DNA of 64,000 nucleotides, taken from the NCBI GenBank assembly GCA_009746045.1, contig RPFO01000213.1:2539834-2603833 (forward strand), given 5' to 3'. The position numbers and the translations under genes were made by a program. Positions 22,840 through 31,733 of this stretch are shown piece after piece. The stretch is from Mesostigma viride (Eukaryota > Streptophyta > Mesostigmatophyceae > Mesostigmatales > Mesostigmataceae). The notes under the pieces were generated by a model. It saw only the letters and a program-made list of their open reading frames with translations, did no database searches and was not told the DNA's origin. Position 1 is the first letter of the stretch. Each line of letters starts with the position of its first letter.

Positions 22840-23923
22840 ACGCCACTCCCCCCTTCTTCACCAGTGTGGCCTCCATGCCCACAAACAGCAGAGGCTCATT
22901 CTCCACCTGCCATTGCTCCCTACCCAGAGGAAACTTGGACTTAATGATGGAGATCAGCTCCTTAAGCCACGACGTGGGAGCTATCAGATGTAGGTCATCC
23001 CCGTGCAGCGAAGCATACACTGGCAGGCCTTCCCATTGCCCCAGAAACAGACAGGGGTCTACAGGAGAGACCTTCAAGTTGCAATGCTCCTTCAGGAAAC
23101 GGTTGAGAGTCTCCCTCCAGATTATTGGACTTGACCTCAGGCCCTCCAGGCCCTTGAGGATTTTAAGGAACTCCGTGTGGATGTCCCTTTTCCATACAGC
23201 AGGCACCCTAACATAGAAAGGCGTCTTGCCCTCCCACTTTTCCTGTGCCACATCTGCATCACCCTCCAGAAATGCCCTCTTGAAGTCTATCACCACTGAG
23301 CCATAGTCCAAGCCCTTGTTGAGAAGGCCTAGAAAGACACACAGCAGCAGCCTCCAAGTATCATGCAGCATGCCAGGGGTATACAACTCCTCAGCAGTGC
23401 ACTCACCAGTACCCTTGAACTCATTCAGCACTGGCCTGACATGTGGTACCTTGACCCCGTCCACCTCCTTCATCTTGATGACAAACTTGAGCTTGAGTAG
23501 ACGTCGTGCAGGAGGCAGGTCATTGACAGGTTCCACGCATTTCTTGGAGATCCAGTCCTCCCCAGATTTAATCAGACCCAGTGTGACCTGGGGACACATA
23601 ATGGGAGAGGACATGAGCTTCACCAGGCCTTGGTAGTTGATAGGGCTGTGTCCAGCAAGTGAGTGAGGACCAATGCCCAAACTGCTTGGATGACTAGCAG
23701 CTGGCAGTATGAGGTCATCAACCAAGGGCTCCTGCCCCTGGCACACTTGCACACGCTTAACCGTCCTGGTTACTGCACGTGATAGGTGAGTGGTCCTGAA
23801 ATTAATCAGTGGGACCTGACCAGCCCCTTCCTTAGTCAGGAGAGAGGACGTGATCACTACCCATCCTGGCATAGGAAATTCTGCCCCAGAAGAGCAGGTC
23901 CTTGATAGCCCTCCAAGACACAA
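22817..23923 (-). CDS. Reverse transcriptase of the copia-like element
   Basis: Copia-type RT landmarks in order: LKLKFVIKMKEVDGVKVPHV, RPVLNEFKGTGE, VVIDFKRAFLEGD (first catalytic Asp), SSPIIWRETLNRFLKEH, PVDPCLFLG. The catalytic box is SLHGDDLHLIA, with Gly where copia elements usually have Val (YVDD). GMEATLVKKGG closes the domain. The frame ends at a G-run at 22817-22830; one indel there would join it to RNase H. The true start is unclear because the upstream protease-like segment is in another frame. Confidence 0.85.
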   Translation of the reverse strand: MCLGGLSRTCSSGAEFPMPGWVVITSSLLTKEGAGQVPLINFRTTHLSRAVTRTVKRVQVCQGQEPLVDDLILPAASHPSSLGIGPHSLAGHSPINYQGLVKLMSSPIMCPQVTLGLIKSGEDWISKKCVEPVNDLPPARRLLKLKFVIKMKEVDGVKVPHVRPVLNEFKGTGECTAEELYTPGMLHDTWRLLLCVFLGLLNKGLDYGSVVIDFKRAFLEGDADVAQEKWEGKTPFYVRVPAVWKRDIHTEFLKILKGLEGLRSSPIIWRETLNRFLKEHCNLKVSPVDPCLFLGQWEGLPVYASLHGDDLHLIAPTSWLKELISIIKSKFPLGREQWQVENEPLLFVGMEATLVKKGGVAYAAGGGQ

Positions 23924-24112
23924 AAAGCAGTGTCCTGTCCAAGGATAGGAATGAATACCTCACCCAGTACCTTCACGTGTACCCCGCCACTGAAGTCAGA
24001 CACAAACTGATAGCTGGGTTCAGACATGCTGTACCCTGCTGCAGCCCTGGTCCCAATGATGGAACCTGAGAATTAGTGTCTACCTCTAAGGCAGTGTCCA
24101 GCCCCAGATTGC
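23885..24112 (-). pseudogene. Protease-like (retropepsin) segment between integrase and RT
   Basis: After LDTALEVDTNSQ at the end of the integrase frame, a shift gives GSIIGTRAAAGY, then FSGGVHVKVLGEVFIPI, then FCVLEGYQGPALLGQNFL. This follows the retropepsin plan: D-T/S-G loop, flap-side strands, then ALLG-x-(D/N)-FL. The active-site Gly is Asn here (VDTN) and two frameshifts isolate the segment from its neighbours. A PR at this place is unexpected in copia elements, where it precedes integrase. Assignment rests on pattern only. Confidence 0.5.
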
Positions 24113-25577
24113 CATGCCACCTGAGCTTGGCTACCTTGGGCTGCTTCTTGGCCCTTTGTAGAGCCCCAATCAATCCAGCCAAACTTGTCCCCCTGGGCTT
24201 GGTTAGTGCCTTGGGCTTGACAGTTGACTCCCCAGCTGTTGACCTTGCAGCCTGTTCAACAAGTACCTCTGCAACCTGGCCAGGGCTGACAGATTCCCCT
24301 GCAACAGATGTGGTCGTTGCGTCAGTGATGTCACCTGGGACCTGAAAATCCTGCAGATCCTGTGAGCCTTGTGCCTGACTGCCCTCATTCATCAGGTTAG
24401 GCTTGACATATGACCAACTCAGCCGGTGTACATGCTTTGGTTCGTCCTCCATGCTGACCAAGCATGCGTGGCTAGCTTCATCAACCTGGGTAACCACCCC
24501 AGGACTCCAGCTACCACGTTTGCCATAAAGGCTAGGTTCCTTCCAAGCTAGGACCTTCTGACCCACTTGTGGCTCCAGCATCTTCCAACCCCGGTCCTTC
24601 TCCCTCAGCTTGGCAAAGGTGACATGTGCAGCATGTTTCCAGCCCTCCAGCACATGTGGTGGGCACAGGCCATGATATAGACCCATTGGGCTGACAGCAA
24701 CTCCATCATAGTAGAAGTTAACCCTGCTGTTCAGCTGCTGCTCCACGTTCCTCAGCCATGCACTCCTGACAAGTGCAGGTGCAGACAAGGGTACCCAGTC
24801 TTCAGAGATGATCAATTTCTTGACCTCCTGGATTGCCCTCTCGATAGCACCCTGCTGCCCATGAGCCTCCCTAGGTGTAACCAGCAACTCAGGAAGGGTA
24901 GGATCACCCTTGAGATGCTGAAACTGCATGTCCACCTGGATCCTTGTGGTAGGAAACTTGGCTCTTACATTCTGCAGGGCAGCCAGCAAGTACCTGTTCT
25001 TCATAGAAGGTAAATGCTCCAGCACCTTGTATTTCGTGTACCTGTCCACGCACACCAACAGTTGCATGCCCCTGATGTGTTGGATATCACACTGCAGATC
25101 ACCAATGCTCTGAGGTAGAGCTTTGGCATGTGATTTCCTGGGCTTGTTGGAGGACAACTGGCACTTACACCGTGAGGCAGCTTGCTGACACGCCTTAAGA
25201 AGGGGTGCCCTGCCCATACGGAAGGCAAAGTTGTTTGACAGAGAAGTGGCATGCCCAAACATGTTGTGGATTCGGGCACCCAACTCCTGGTACACAGAGG
25301 AAGCAGTCCCTGGCACAGTCAGGACTGTGCTGTCAGGTTGTCCAGCATCACCATGCTGACTTCCATCCTGTTCTGACTCAGAGCCTGAGTCACCCTGCTC
25401 ATGCCCAACACCTGGACCGCCAGCAGGGACCACATGCATACCACCAGAGGCCTTCACACCCCTCTGTGGTTGTACATTGGTTTCTCTCAAAATGAGAGGT
25501 CCACCCTCGTGCCCAGCACGAGGATGCATAGGGTCAGACATACTTACAGCTGCATCAGCTGTCAAGGACGTCTTCAT
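23973..25577 (-). CDS. Integrase of the copia-like element
   Basis: Open frame of 534 residues. A zinc-binding-like region has His104 and His109 (HNMFGH), then Cys130, Cys137 and Cys139. The catalytic triad reads as Asp164 (CDIQHI), Asp216 (QVDMQF) and Glu246 (GAIERAI). Spacing is D-x51-D-x29-E, slightly shorter than the usual D-x~55-D-x35-E. WKHAAHVTFAKLREKD and QVGQKVLAWKEPSLYGKRG match the region after the core. The C-terminal 100 residues are low-complexity. It integrates the cDNA into host chromosomes. Start is uncertain because pol normally continues from gag. Confidence 0.8.
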   Translation of the reverse strand: MKTSLTADAAVSMSDPMHPRAGHEGGPLILRETNVQPQRGVKASGGMHVVPAGGPGVGHEQGDSGSESEQDGSQHGDAGQPDSTVLTVPGTASSVYQELGARIHNMFGHATSLSNNFAFRMGRAPLLKACQQAASRCKCQLSSNKPRKSHAKALPQSIGDLQCDIQHIRGMQLLVCVDRYTKYKVLEHLPSMKNRYLLAALQNVRAKFPTTRIQVDMQFQHLKGDPTLPELLVTPREAHGQQGAIERAIQEVKKLIISEDWVPLSAPALVRSAWLRNVEQQLNSRVNFYYDGVAVSPMGLYHGLCPPHVLEGWKHAAHVTFAKLREKDRGWKMLEPQVGQKVLAWKEPSLYGKRGSWSPGVVTQVDEASHACLVSMEDEPKHVHRLSWSYVKPNLMNEGSQAQGSQDLQDFQVPGDITDATTTSVAGESVSPGQVAEVLVEQAARSTAGESTVKPKALTKPRGTSLAGLIGALQRAKKQPKVAKLRWHGNLGLDTALEVDTNSQVPSLGPGLQQGTACLNPAISLCLTSVAGYT

Positions 25578-25718
25578 AGGAACCTGTACCTCTCCAGGTG
25601 ACCTGGGGCCACACTGAACCTGGAGATCACCCTCTTGTTGCCCAGATATAAAATCTGCATTGGAGCACCTGGCCTCCCCCTTGGGTGAATTAAGGTGTGT
25701 AGGGGTTGCCTCAGACAG

Positions 25719-26833
25719 TCACTGCTCCTTGTTGTCTTCTTGCTGACTGCCCTTTGAAGGCTGGCCTGCCTGGGACTTGTTGTTGTTCTTCTTGTTGTTG
25801 TTGTTATTCTTGTTGCTGCCCTGGCCCTGGGACTTCTTGAAGCTGGGACACTCCTTCTTGATGTGCCCCCACCCCTTGCACAGGTAGCATTGTATCTTGG
25901 ACTTGCCCTGGCCACTGCCCCCATTGTCAGACGCGTTGCCCTGCTTGGGCTGACCACCCACCCGCCTGAACACCGACTTGGAGTGTGACCTCCTGTCAGA
26001 ATCAGGTGAATGATCTCCCTTGCGCTTGTGATGGTTGCCCCTACGCCCTCCTTGGCTTCGGTCAGCCTCAGACGTCTTGGAGCCACCCTGGGTACGCCCG
26101 CCTGCCTGGGTAGCCTTCACTGCTGGCACTCCACCCTCAAACAGCTCCTCTGCCTCGAGAGCTTGTTTAATGATGACCTTGTAGGCCTTCAGGGTAGAGT
26201 GTGGGGCACACATGACTTTTAAGGAGCCACGTGTCGCCTTATCCAGCCCAGAAACCTTGAGCCAGTTGGTTAGGGCTATGTTATCAGCGACATTAAAGCC
26301 GTGAGCCCTGCCCTCCTCAACCATCTTACAATAGTTGAGAAAGTTCTGGATCAGGTCCCCCTTGACCTCCCACCCTTGGTACTTGTCCTGCCAATGGATG
26401 CCGACCTTCTTTCGTTGGTCTCCAGCAGCTCCTTCAGCTCAGCCACGTACAGTGCCCAGGCCTTATTGGCCTTTTTGCACTCCCTGGTTAGGTCCTTAAT
26501 CTGGTCAGTACACTTGCCAAAAGTGCTACTGCCTATCCAGATTTGATAGTAATTTGTACCACCGTACAAGCTAGGGAACCCTTCCAATCCCTCCACAAAC
26601 TCTTCAGCCTGCTTAGGCTTGGAGTCTGAGGTTACAGGCTGCAACTGATTGACAATTAAAAGACCCTGTGTGGTAAGATCAAAGCCATGAATAGCTTGTG
26701 CATTATTATTATTGTGAGGAAGGTTGGTAATCTCTCCGGTAAGCCCCACGTCATCTACGTGAGCGGTTCCACTACCAGCACCCCCATTATTATTCCCACT
26801 GGCTGGACCCTTGCTACGGCGTCCCTCAGCCAT
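25719..26833 (-). pseudogene. gag of the copia-like element, one frameshift
   Basis: Starts at ATG 26833 with an Asn/Gly-rich N-terminus. A capsid-like region follows (YYQIWIGSS, KKANKAWALYVAELKELLE). A frameshift at about 26400-26415 is needed to continue as HWQDKYQGWEVKGDLIQNFL and TNWLKVSGLDKATRG. Near the C-terminus is a zinc knuckle, CYLCKGWGHIKKEC (C-x2-C-x4-H-x4-C), for genomic RNA binding. A Lys/Asn/Gln-rich tail ends at 25719. No protease motif follows before integrase. Confidence 0.8.
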
Positions 26834-27003
26834 CCTGCACTACCAGCTATTCAAAGAACACCTTAACAAAGCAGCAGAAAATATGTACAAAATTTTTGTG
26901 TCGCCACTGCCGCCTGCGCCGGTGTCGCTGCCGCCCCGCGAATTGCCGCTGAAAATTCGACAAAAAAAATGTCGACGAGTACTGCAGAAGAAAATTAGGC
27001 CGA

Positions 27004-27713
27004 CTAGTAGTCAAGGCCCCTGAAGTCGCAGTACGTGTATACGAACTCACGATCCTCCATATCCAGCTCCGGACCTGCACCGGTATGAATTAAAACCGGC
27101 GTGCTCCCCGCCGCGTAAGTTGCGACGCGCCGACGCGCGACGAGGCGCAGAGGATGTGTAAAGATCGTCAATAATTCCCACCCCGCGGGAATCCACTCTC
27201 GCACAGAGGCGAGAAATGCCACCAGGTTAATTAAAACCTGGCGCTCACGACTGCGTACGCCGCGAGTGAGCAGCGATAACAGCGCGAGATCCTGAAACAA
27301 ATTTGTTGACACCGCCGGCGCGCCCCCCGTGCGTAGCGATGCCCAGTTTTGCAGGTTTCTCTGGTAACCGGTGAGTGAAGAGAGGACGTTGTCCAACTCC
27401 TCAATGGCAGTCGTGACTTCGGTCACCGACCGCAAACCTCCCCGCACCTGGACCGTAAATGTCGATAAAATGTTTCGAATCTGGTCCAACAGGTTGCGGA
27501 TTGCCGGCACCAGTGCTGGCAAATCGGGGTCCTCGGGGTTATCCCCGAGCAATGCGTGAGCTGCACGCTGCTGACGATGAAGCTCGTCGAGCGAGACCGT
27601 TACTTCGTCGAGCAATTGCTGCCACGACGGCACGTCGGTCTTGACGAAGAACCAGCCGGCGGAGCGGCTATTTCCTCATCGTCCGGAATCCGAAATTCTT
27701 CCGAATTTGGCAT
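27004..27713 (-). CDS. Unknown ORF between 5' LTR and gag
   Basis: An ATG at 27713 opens a short acidic frame (MPNSEEFRIPDDEE). One frameshift near 27640 joins it to a long open frame ending at 27004, about 236 residues in all. The long frame has heptad-like Leu/Val spacing (LVPAIRNLLDQIRNIL, ELDNVLSSL) and a hydrophobic stretch (LINLVAFLASVREWIPAGW). It ends EDREFVYTYCDFRGLDY. The region is richer in CpG than gag and pol. No family was recognised; it could be a gag N-terminal domain, a captured gene, or an env-like product without support. Known copia elements usually start gag soon after the LTR. Confidence 0.45.
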
Positions 27714-27737
27714 CTTTTTGACAGAGCGTGTAATACG

Positions 27738-28354
27738 AGTTGTGAGGGTAAGAATGCCACGAATTCCGCCATGGTTCTTGCAGGAAGTTGCCTTTATTAA
27801 TAATCAGGAAACACAGACGTAAGTCACGTCACTTCCAAGACTGCACGCAGCACAGACGACAGGGTCGCAGTGCCAAGAGAACGTGCACGCAAGAACTAGC
27901 GTCCCGGTGTGACCAAGTCACTCATATAGCTTGCTAGGGACGCGTCCAAGTATTCAGCTGCACTGTCACAGCTGAACTGTCAATCAATTGATTACACAGA
28001 CTCTGGCACGCCTTTGGCGCGCAGATCTATCAATTGTCCATACGGCTAGTCCTGTGGACCTATCCGTACACTAGTCAGCATCAATTGTCTCATAGGTCCT
28101 GGCGCGCTACAGTGCGCCTACCTATCAATTGACCATCAAGTCCTGTACAAGTCCTGTCAACGTCCTGCGGACTATCAAAGTGACACTTGTACATCCTGTG
28201 TCCGTACGCGCCCACAGTGGCGCGCCGGGTACTGTCGGCACAGCCTAGGAAACGTCATAACTTTTACGTTCCTTAACCAAATGAGGCGTTCAAGGTGCCG
28301 TTGGAAAGAGCGTAACGATCTCTATCCATCTAACGTAAATCCTTTACGTTAACT
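27738..28354 (-). repeat. 5' LTR of the copia-like element
   Basis: Starts on the - strand with AGTTAACGTAAAGG and ends with CCCTCACAACT. AATAAA lies at 27793-27798. A CTATATGAG word on the - strand near 27926-27934 may be the TATA element, by inference only. Confidence 0.95.
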
Positions 28355-28359
28355 CCTGG

Positions 28360-28785
28360 TCACATACTGCTCTAAACATATCACCTATCACCCTACTACA
28401 CACATTTGGGTAACTGGTCAGCTGGTCGATACGTGCTACCCCTTCACCTGTAATGATATTCCTATTGGTTAATAAAAATGCCCATTTATCCGGAAGAATG
28501 GCTGTGGGCTGGCCACTTAGCATGAAATGGGCCCAAGTCAAGACAGACCAAGTTCGAGGTTAGGGGGTCTATTCTCAAGTCTAAGTAGCGCAATCGACAG
28601 ATCTCGATTCGAGAGCACTCAGAATCTAACCTTTGCATACCTGCGATTGTCAATATTTGGATGGCAGGGGTCGAAAACCGATCCTCCCGACGCCAAAAAA
28701 GAATAAATTCGCCAAAATGTGCTTTTGTTCTACGATAGACCGGGCTACCGGCCTACCGCCAAAGCCTTCAATTGGGGCTCACCGC
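28360..28785 (-). repeat. R1 repeat, copy C, with open reading frame
   Basis: Matches the reverse of 10.40-10.65 kb. The - strand has a 65-residue open frame (TWAHFMLSGQPTAILPDKWA, ITGEGVARIDQLTSYPN). Its first residues parallel the decayed ALAHVMLKYQLTAIS reading at 10.6 kb. The word TTGGGCCCATTTCATG recurs at 58.6 kb. No known domain was recognised. The copia-like element inserted at the edge of this copy. Confidence 0.5.
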
Positions 28786-29500
28786 GATATCGCGCAGGAA
28801 TTGCTACAATGCGGGAATTCTCCTGGGCACTTTTGAAGGCTGGAATTCTCCCGGGCTCTGCAGGTCGCTAACTGCTGTCACTCAAGAACTCAAAAAGGGT
28901 GCGGAGTGGCGGCCGCTCATCACTGAGTCATCACCGACTGCATAAATGTCGTGTCACCTTATTATTGTCTACCAATGATTGTCTCTTTTAATTTAATTTT
29001 TTAGAACGCGATATACTGCGTTGTGAGCTATTTATAGAAGACATCACAACATCTAGGGAATTTTTTTTTCGTAGTCATGTGTATACTTTCCTGAAAGTCA
29101 ATAAATCAAGGGATTTTTTGAGCTACTCAGACCTATAATAAAATGCCAAGTCATTAGAAAGATACACTGGTTTGAATACAGGGGGGTCTGACCATGACCG
29201 CGATTTGTTGACGGCCTAGGTCACAAGTCATGTGCTTATTCACAAATATGGTAAGTCATGAAAAAAATCTGGCTTCTTGCACGAGCTATGGGCAACATAT
29301 ATACAGGCTCTGTGGAACAAAACTCAGGCCCATTGGGCCACTGGAGCTATTTTTCATTATTATAGCATCACAAACACAACGCAGTACAACGCAGTGGGAA
29401 AAATGAGAGCCCTTCACAACATGACGCAACGTACGACACGAGCCCCATAACCGGGGTCATCATGAGCTAGGAGGGTCAAAACGTTGAAAATAGGTGTTGT
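28786..29500. other. AT-rich interval, no gene seen
   Basis: No exon, tRNA or tandem repeat could be supported. The words GCGATATACTGCGTTG here (about 29009) and GCGATACATCGCGT at 31.15 kb and 31.18 kb are similar, hinting at decayed repeats. Confidence 0.4.
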
Positions 29501-29509
29501 ATAAGTTAT

Positions 29510-29558
29510 GTTAGTTAACGGAGTTATGTTCAGGACTAATTAATTAATTAATTAATTA
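29510..29558 (+). mobile_element. 49-bp LINE 3' end insertion
   Basis: ATAAGTTAT at 29501-29509 and 29559-29567 brackets AACGGAGTTATGTTC plus a (TTAA)n tail. The same terminus is at 386-695. It is an extreme 5' truncation. Confidence 0.65.
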
Positions 29559-29944
29559 ATAAGTTATACAGCATCAAACATGTGCACATCAAACATCATG
29601 ACTGGATGACCTAATATGACCGACTGAATCAGGCAGCCATAGCCAAAGCATCATCCACTCTCACAACGTGTTGAGCACATGCCTCGTGGTAAGGGAGGTG
29701 CTGCATGGGTTTTCATTCCATAACGTGTGCAATAGTGAAAGAAAGAGGCACGTACGTGTAATGCAAGGCTTGGATAGGTTGAGCTTGATCCATGTGAGCT
29801 TACACATGATTATGGGCACCTAGCTGATCTTCTTGCACAATCAACGCAGTATAAACCATCAATATATCCAATCCTCACGATACATGCACTGCTTGACGAC
29901 ATATACAGCACCTAAATACTGCACAAGTTCTGCAACCTGCTATT

Positions 29945-30125
29945 ATGATTTGGCACGCCGCAAAGGTGAAAACCATTTGCGTTCAGTGCCGGTCCGCGGA
30001 AAACGCGATCTGCAAATGAATCCAGGCCGGAATCGAACTGGGGACCTCTCGCACCCACTTTTGCTGACTGTAGGACGGACGTCTTCTGATCCTTTAAGGC
30101 ATCGCCAACTGACACCTACAGTCCA
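29945..30125 (-). mobile_element. tRNA-related SINE, copy 2
   Basis: Second copy of the SINE at 19.4-19.6 kb, sharing the B-box-like AGTTCGATTCCGG, CGCAAAGGTGAAAAC and CCGCGGAAAACGCG. It is slightly diverged and lacks the small internal duplication. No target duplication was identified. Confidence 0.65.
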
Positions 30126-30772
30126 ACCGCAAAAGTTCTCCTTTCCGGGGAGTGATGCAAGCCATTCGGATTTTGTACTAGATAAATCATTCGAGATCTG
30201 TGTGTGTAGGAGTACTACACACGTGTCCACTCGAGACTTGTTCAGCCTGCTATGGCTGACGTACATGCAAGCAACGTCGAGTAGGATGGCGGTCTAACAG
30301 AGGCTGGGCAGAGGTCGGTAGAAATAAGTGGAAAACTGGCAGAAACTAGGTAGAAACACGATATACTTACGCCTGCAAGCACTATTGAGCCGGTGGCAGA
30401 GGCCATTTCCAGGAAAATACAGCATACCGTTGCAATAGCCACGCGGTCACGCCTTACGCTATTTGCAGGCACCATCATGCCTGCAAGCTACCCAATAAAA
30501 GTCTGCACAAATCTCAGTTTAGCCGAGAGTCCGGGCGTTCGGAATGAATAAACATGTGTTAAGAAGTCGGAACACCGTGGATCGAAATACCAAGCATGGT
30601 GCCGCAGCAGACCCGAGTCTTGCCGTAATAATATGTATGCCGGTTTCCAGGTTTTCCGCATGAAAGTTGGATGAGAAACTGGAAAAATCTACGTTTCCTT
30701 TGCCCCAGCTAGTACCTCAACAAACTCGTAGAAACCTAATTATCAACCTTTGAACGCATCATCATGGTCGTG
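30126..30772. other. Interval with no supported gene
   Basis: Short - strand open frames (for example 30242-30478) have no recognisable motif. No repeat matches to the rest of the window were seen. Confidence 0.4.
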
Positions 30773-30780
30773 CCACCCAA

Positions 30781-30903
30781 AAAAAATTAAATTAAATCAT
30801 AACATGACTCCGTTGGGAGATCATGTAGCACATATTCCCGTGGCTGGATGGAGGGGGGGCAAAGCCGCGGAACCGAACTAATCTAACTCTAAGCAAATCT
30901 AAT
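30781..30903 (-). mobile_element. LINE 3' end, 123 bp
   Basis: CCACCCAA at 30773-30780 and 30904-30911 flanks a - strand copy of the terminus GTGCTACATGATCTCCCAACG, with an ATTTAATTTAATTTTTTTT tail. It is about 80% alike by eye to the end at 10.83-10.94 kb. Confidence 0.75.
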
Positions 30904-30911
30904 CCACCCAA

Positions 30912-31733
30912 GAGCCACTGAAATTCGCGCGAAAACTGGCGAGATCTACCTGCCGCCATCGCCGTCGTCTTCACCTTCGTCACGCGAAAATGCCTGATTT
31001 CAGTGGTACATATTTGTTTGCAGCTGTCACAAAAAAATCCAAAAAATACCAGGATTTTTCTTGAGTTCTACGGGATGTAAGGAGGCAGTCCACCGAGTTT
31101 CAGACCGAAAATCTCGTATCTACTGTGTCTGTCACGTGTCAGATGACAACGCGATACATCGCGTCCTAACCCTACAACGCGATACATCGCGTTGTAAAAA
31201 AACACGGGTTAATATTCATAATCTGATTGAAGTTCTTAATCTCAGGACAGCAGCCACTCTAATGAGAGGGGTGTGTAATAAACTGTCCAATCGTCATGTA
31301 AAATGCCCACCAACTGGTTTGGGCGCTAAATACCTTGGCCTTTACGTGGCAAAGGCATCAACCGGCGACCCAAGTAAAGAACGACCATAACCTGCCAAGT
31401 GCCGACATGACAACACACGCTGGACAATGCTCCGCAAAATCTTGGCCATGGCATCGATCACCATGGTATCGCTTAAGAGCCCTGGGGCCCTGGGGACGGC
31501 AAAGGAGCACTGGGTACAGCTGGCACGTCCCAACCTTGAACTACTGCTTGGCAGCAACACCCACGAATGGGTCACAACTGACTGGAAGTGAGACAACATA
31601 CATGTACCGCAACACCTACTCCCATGCATGCCCGTGCCTCCATTGCTACGACCAGGCTGGTTTGCCTAGCTGAGCACTAGGTCAAGCAGGTTTGCCTCAT
31701 CGCTGGGTCCAGCGAGTGTCCCCAATCACCCAT
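30912..31733. other. 3' flank of the acyl-CoA synthetase gene
   Basis: No gene supported. The copy of GCGATACATCGCGT at about 31148-31161 is repeated at 31179-31192. The 3' UTR of the - strand gene ending at 31734 should lie here, but no clear polyadenylation signal was called. Confidence 0.4.

Larger units (their letters stand above)
20530..28354 (-). mobile_element. Copia-like LTR retrotransposon, full length, young
   Basis: Two 617-bp LTRs (20530-21146 and 27738-28354) differ at about two positions by eye. They are flanked by the 5-bp duplication CCTGG at 20525-20529 and 28355-28359. LTR termini are AGTT...AACT rather than TG...CA. A polypurine tract lies at 21147-21165 on the - strand (AAAGAAAAGAAGGG). 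Coding order on the - strand is an extra ORF, gag with a CCHC knuckle, integrase, a protease-like stretch, RT and RNase H. Integrase before RT places it in Ty1/copia. No clear tRNA primer site starting TGG follows the 5' LTR. Several frameshifts make it non-autonomous as read. Confidence 0.92.
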
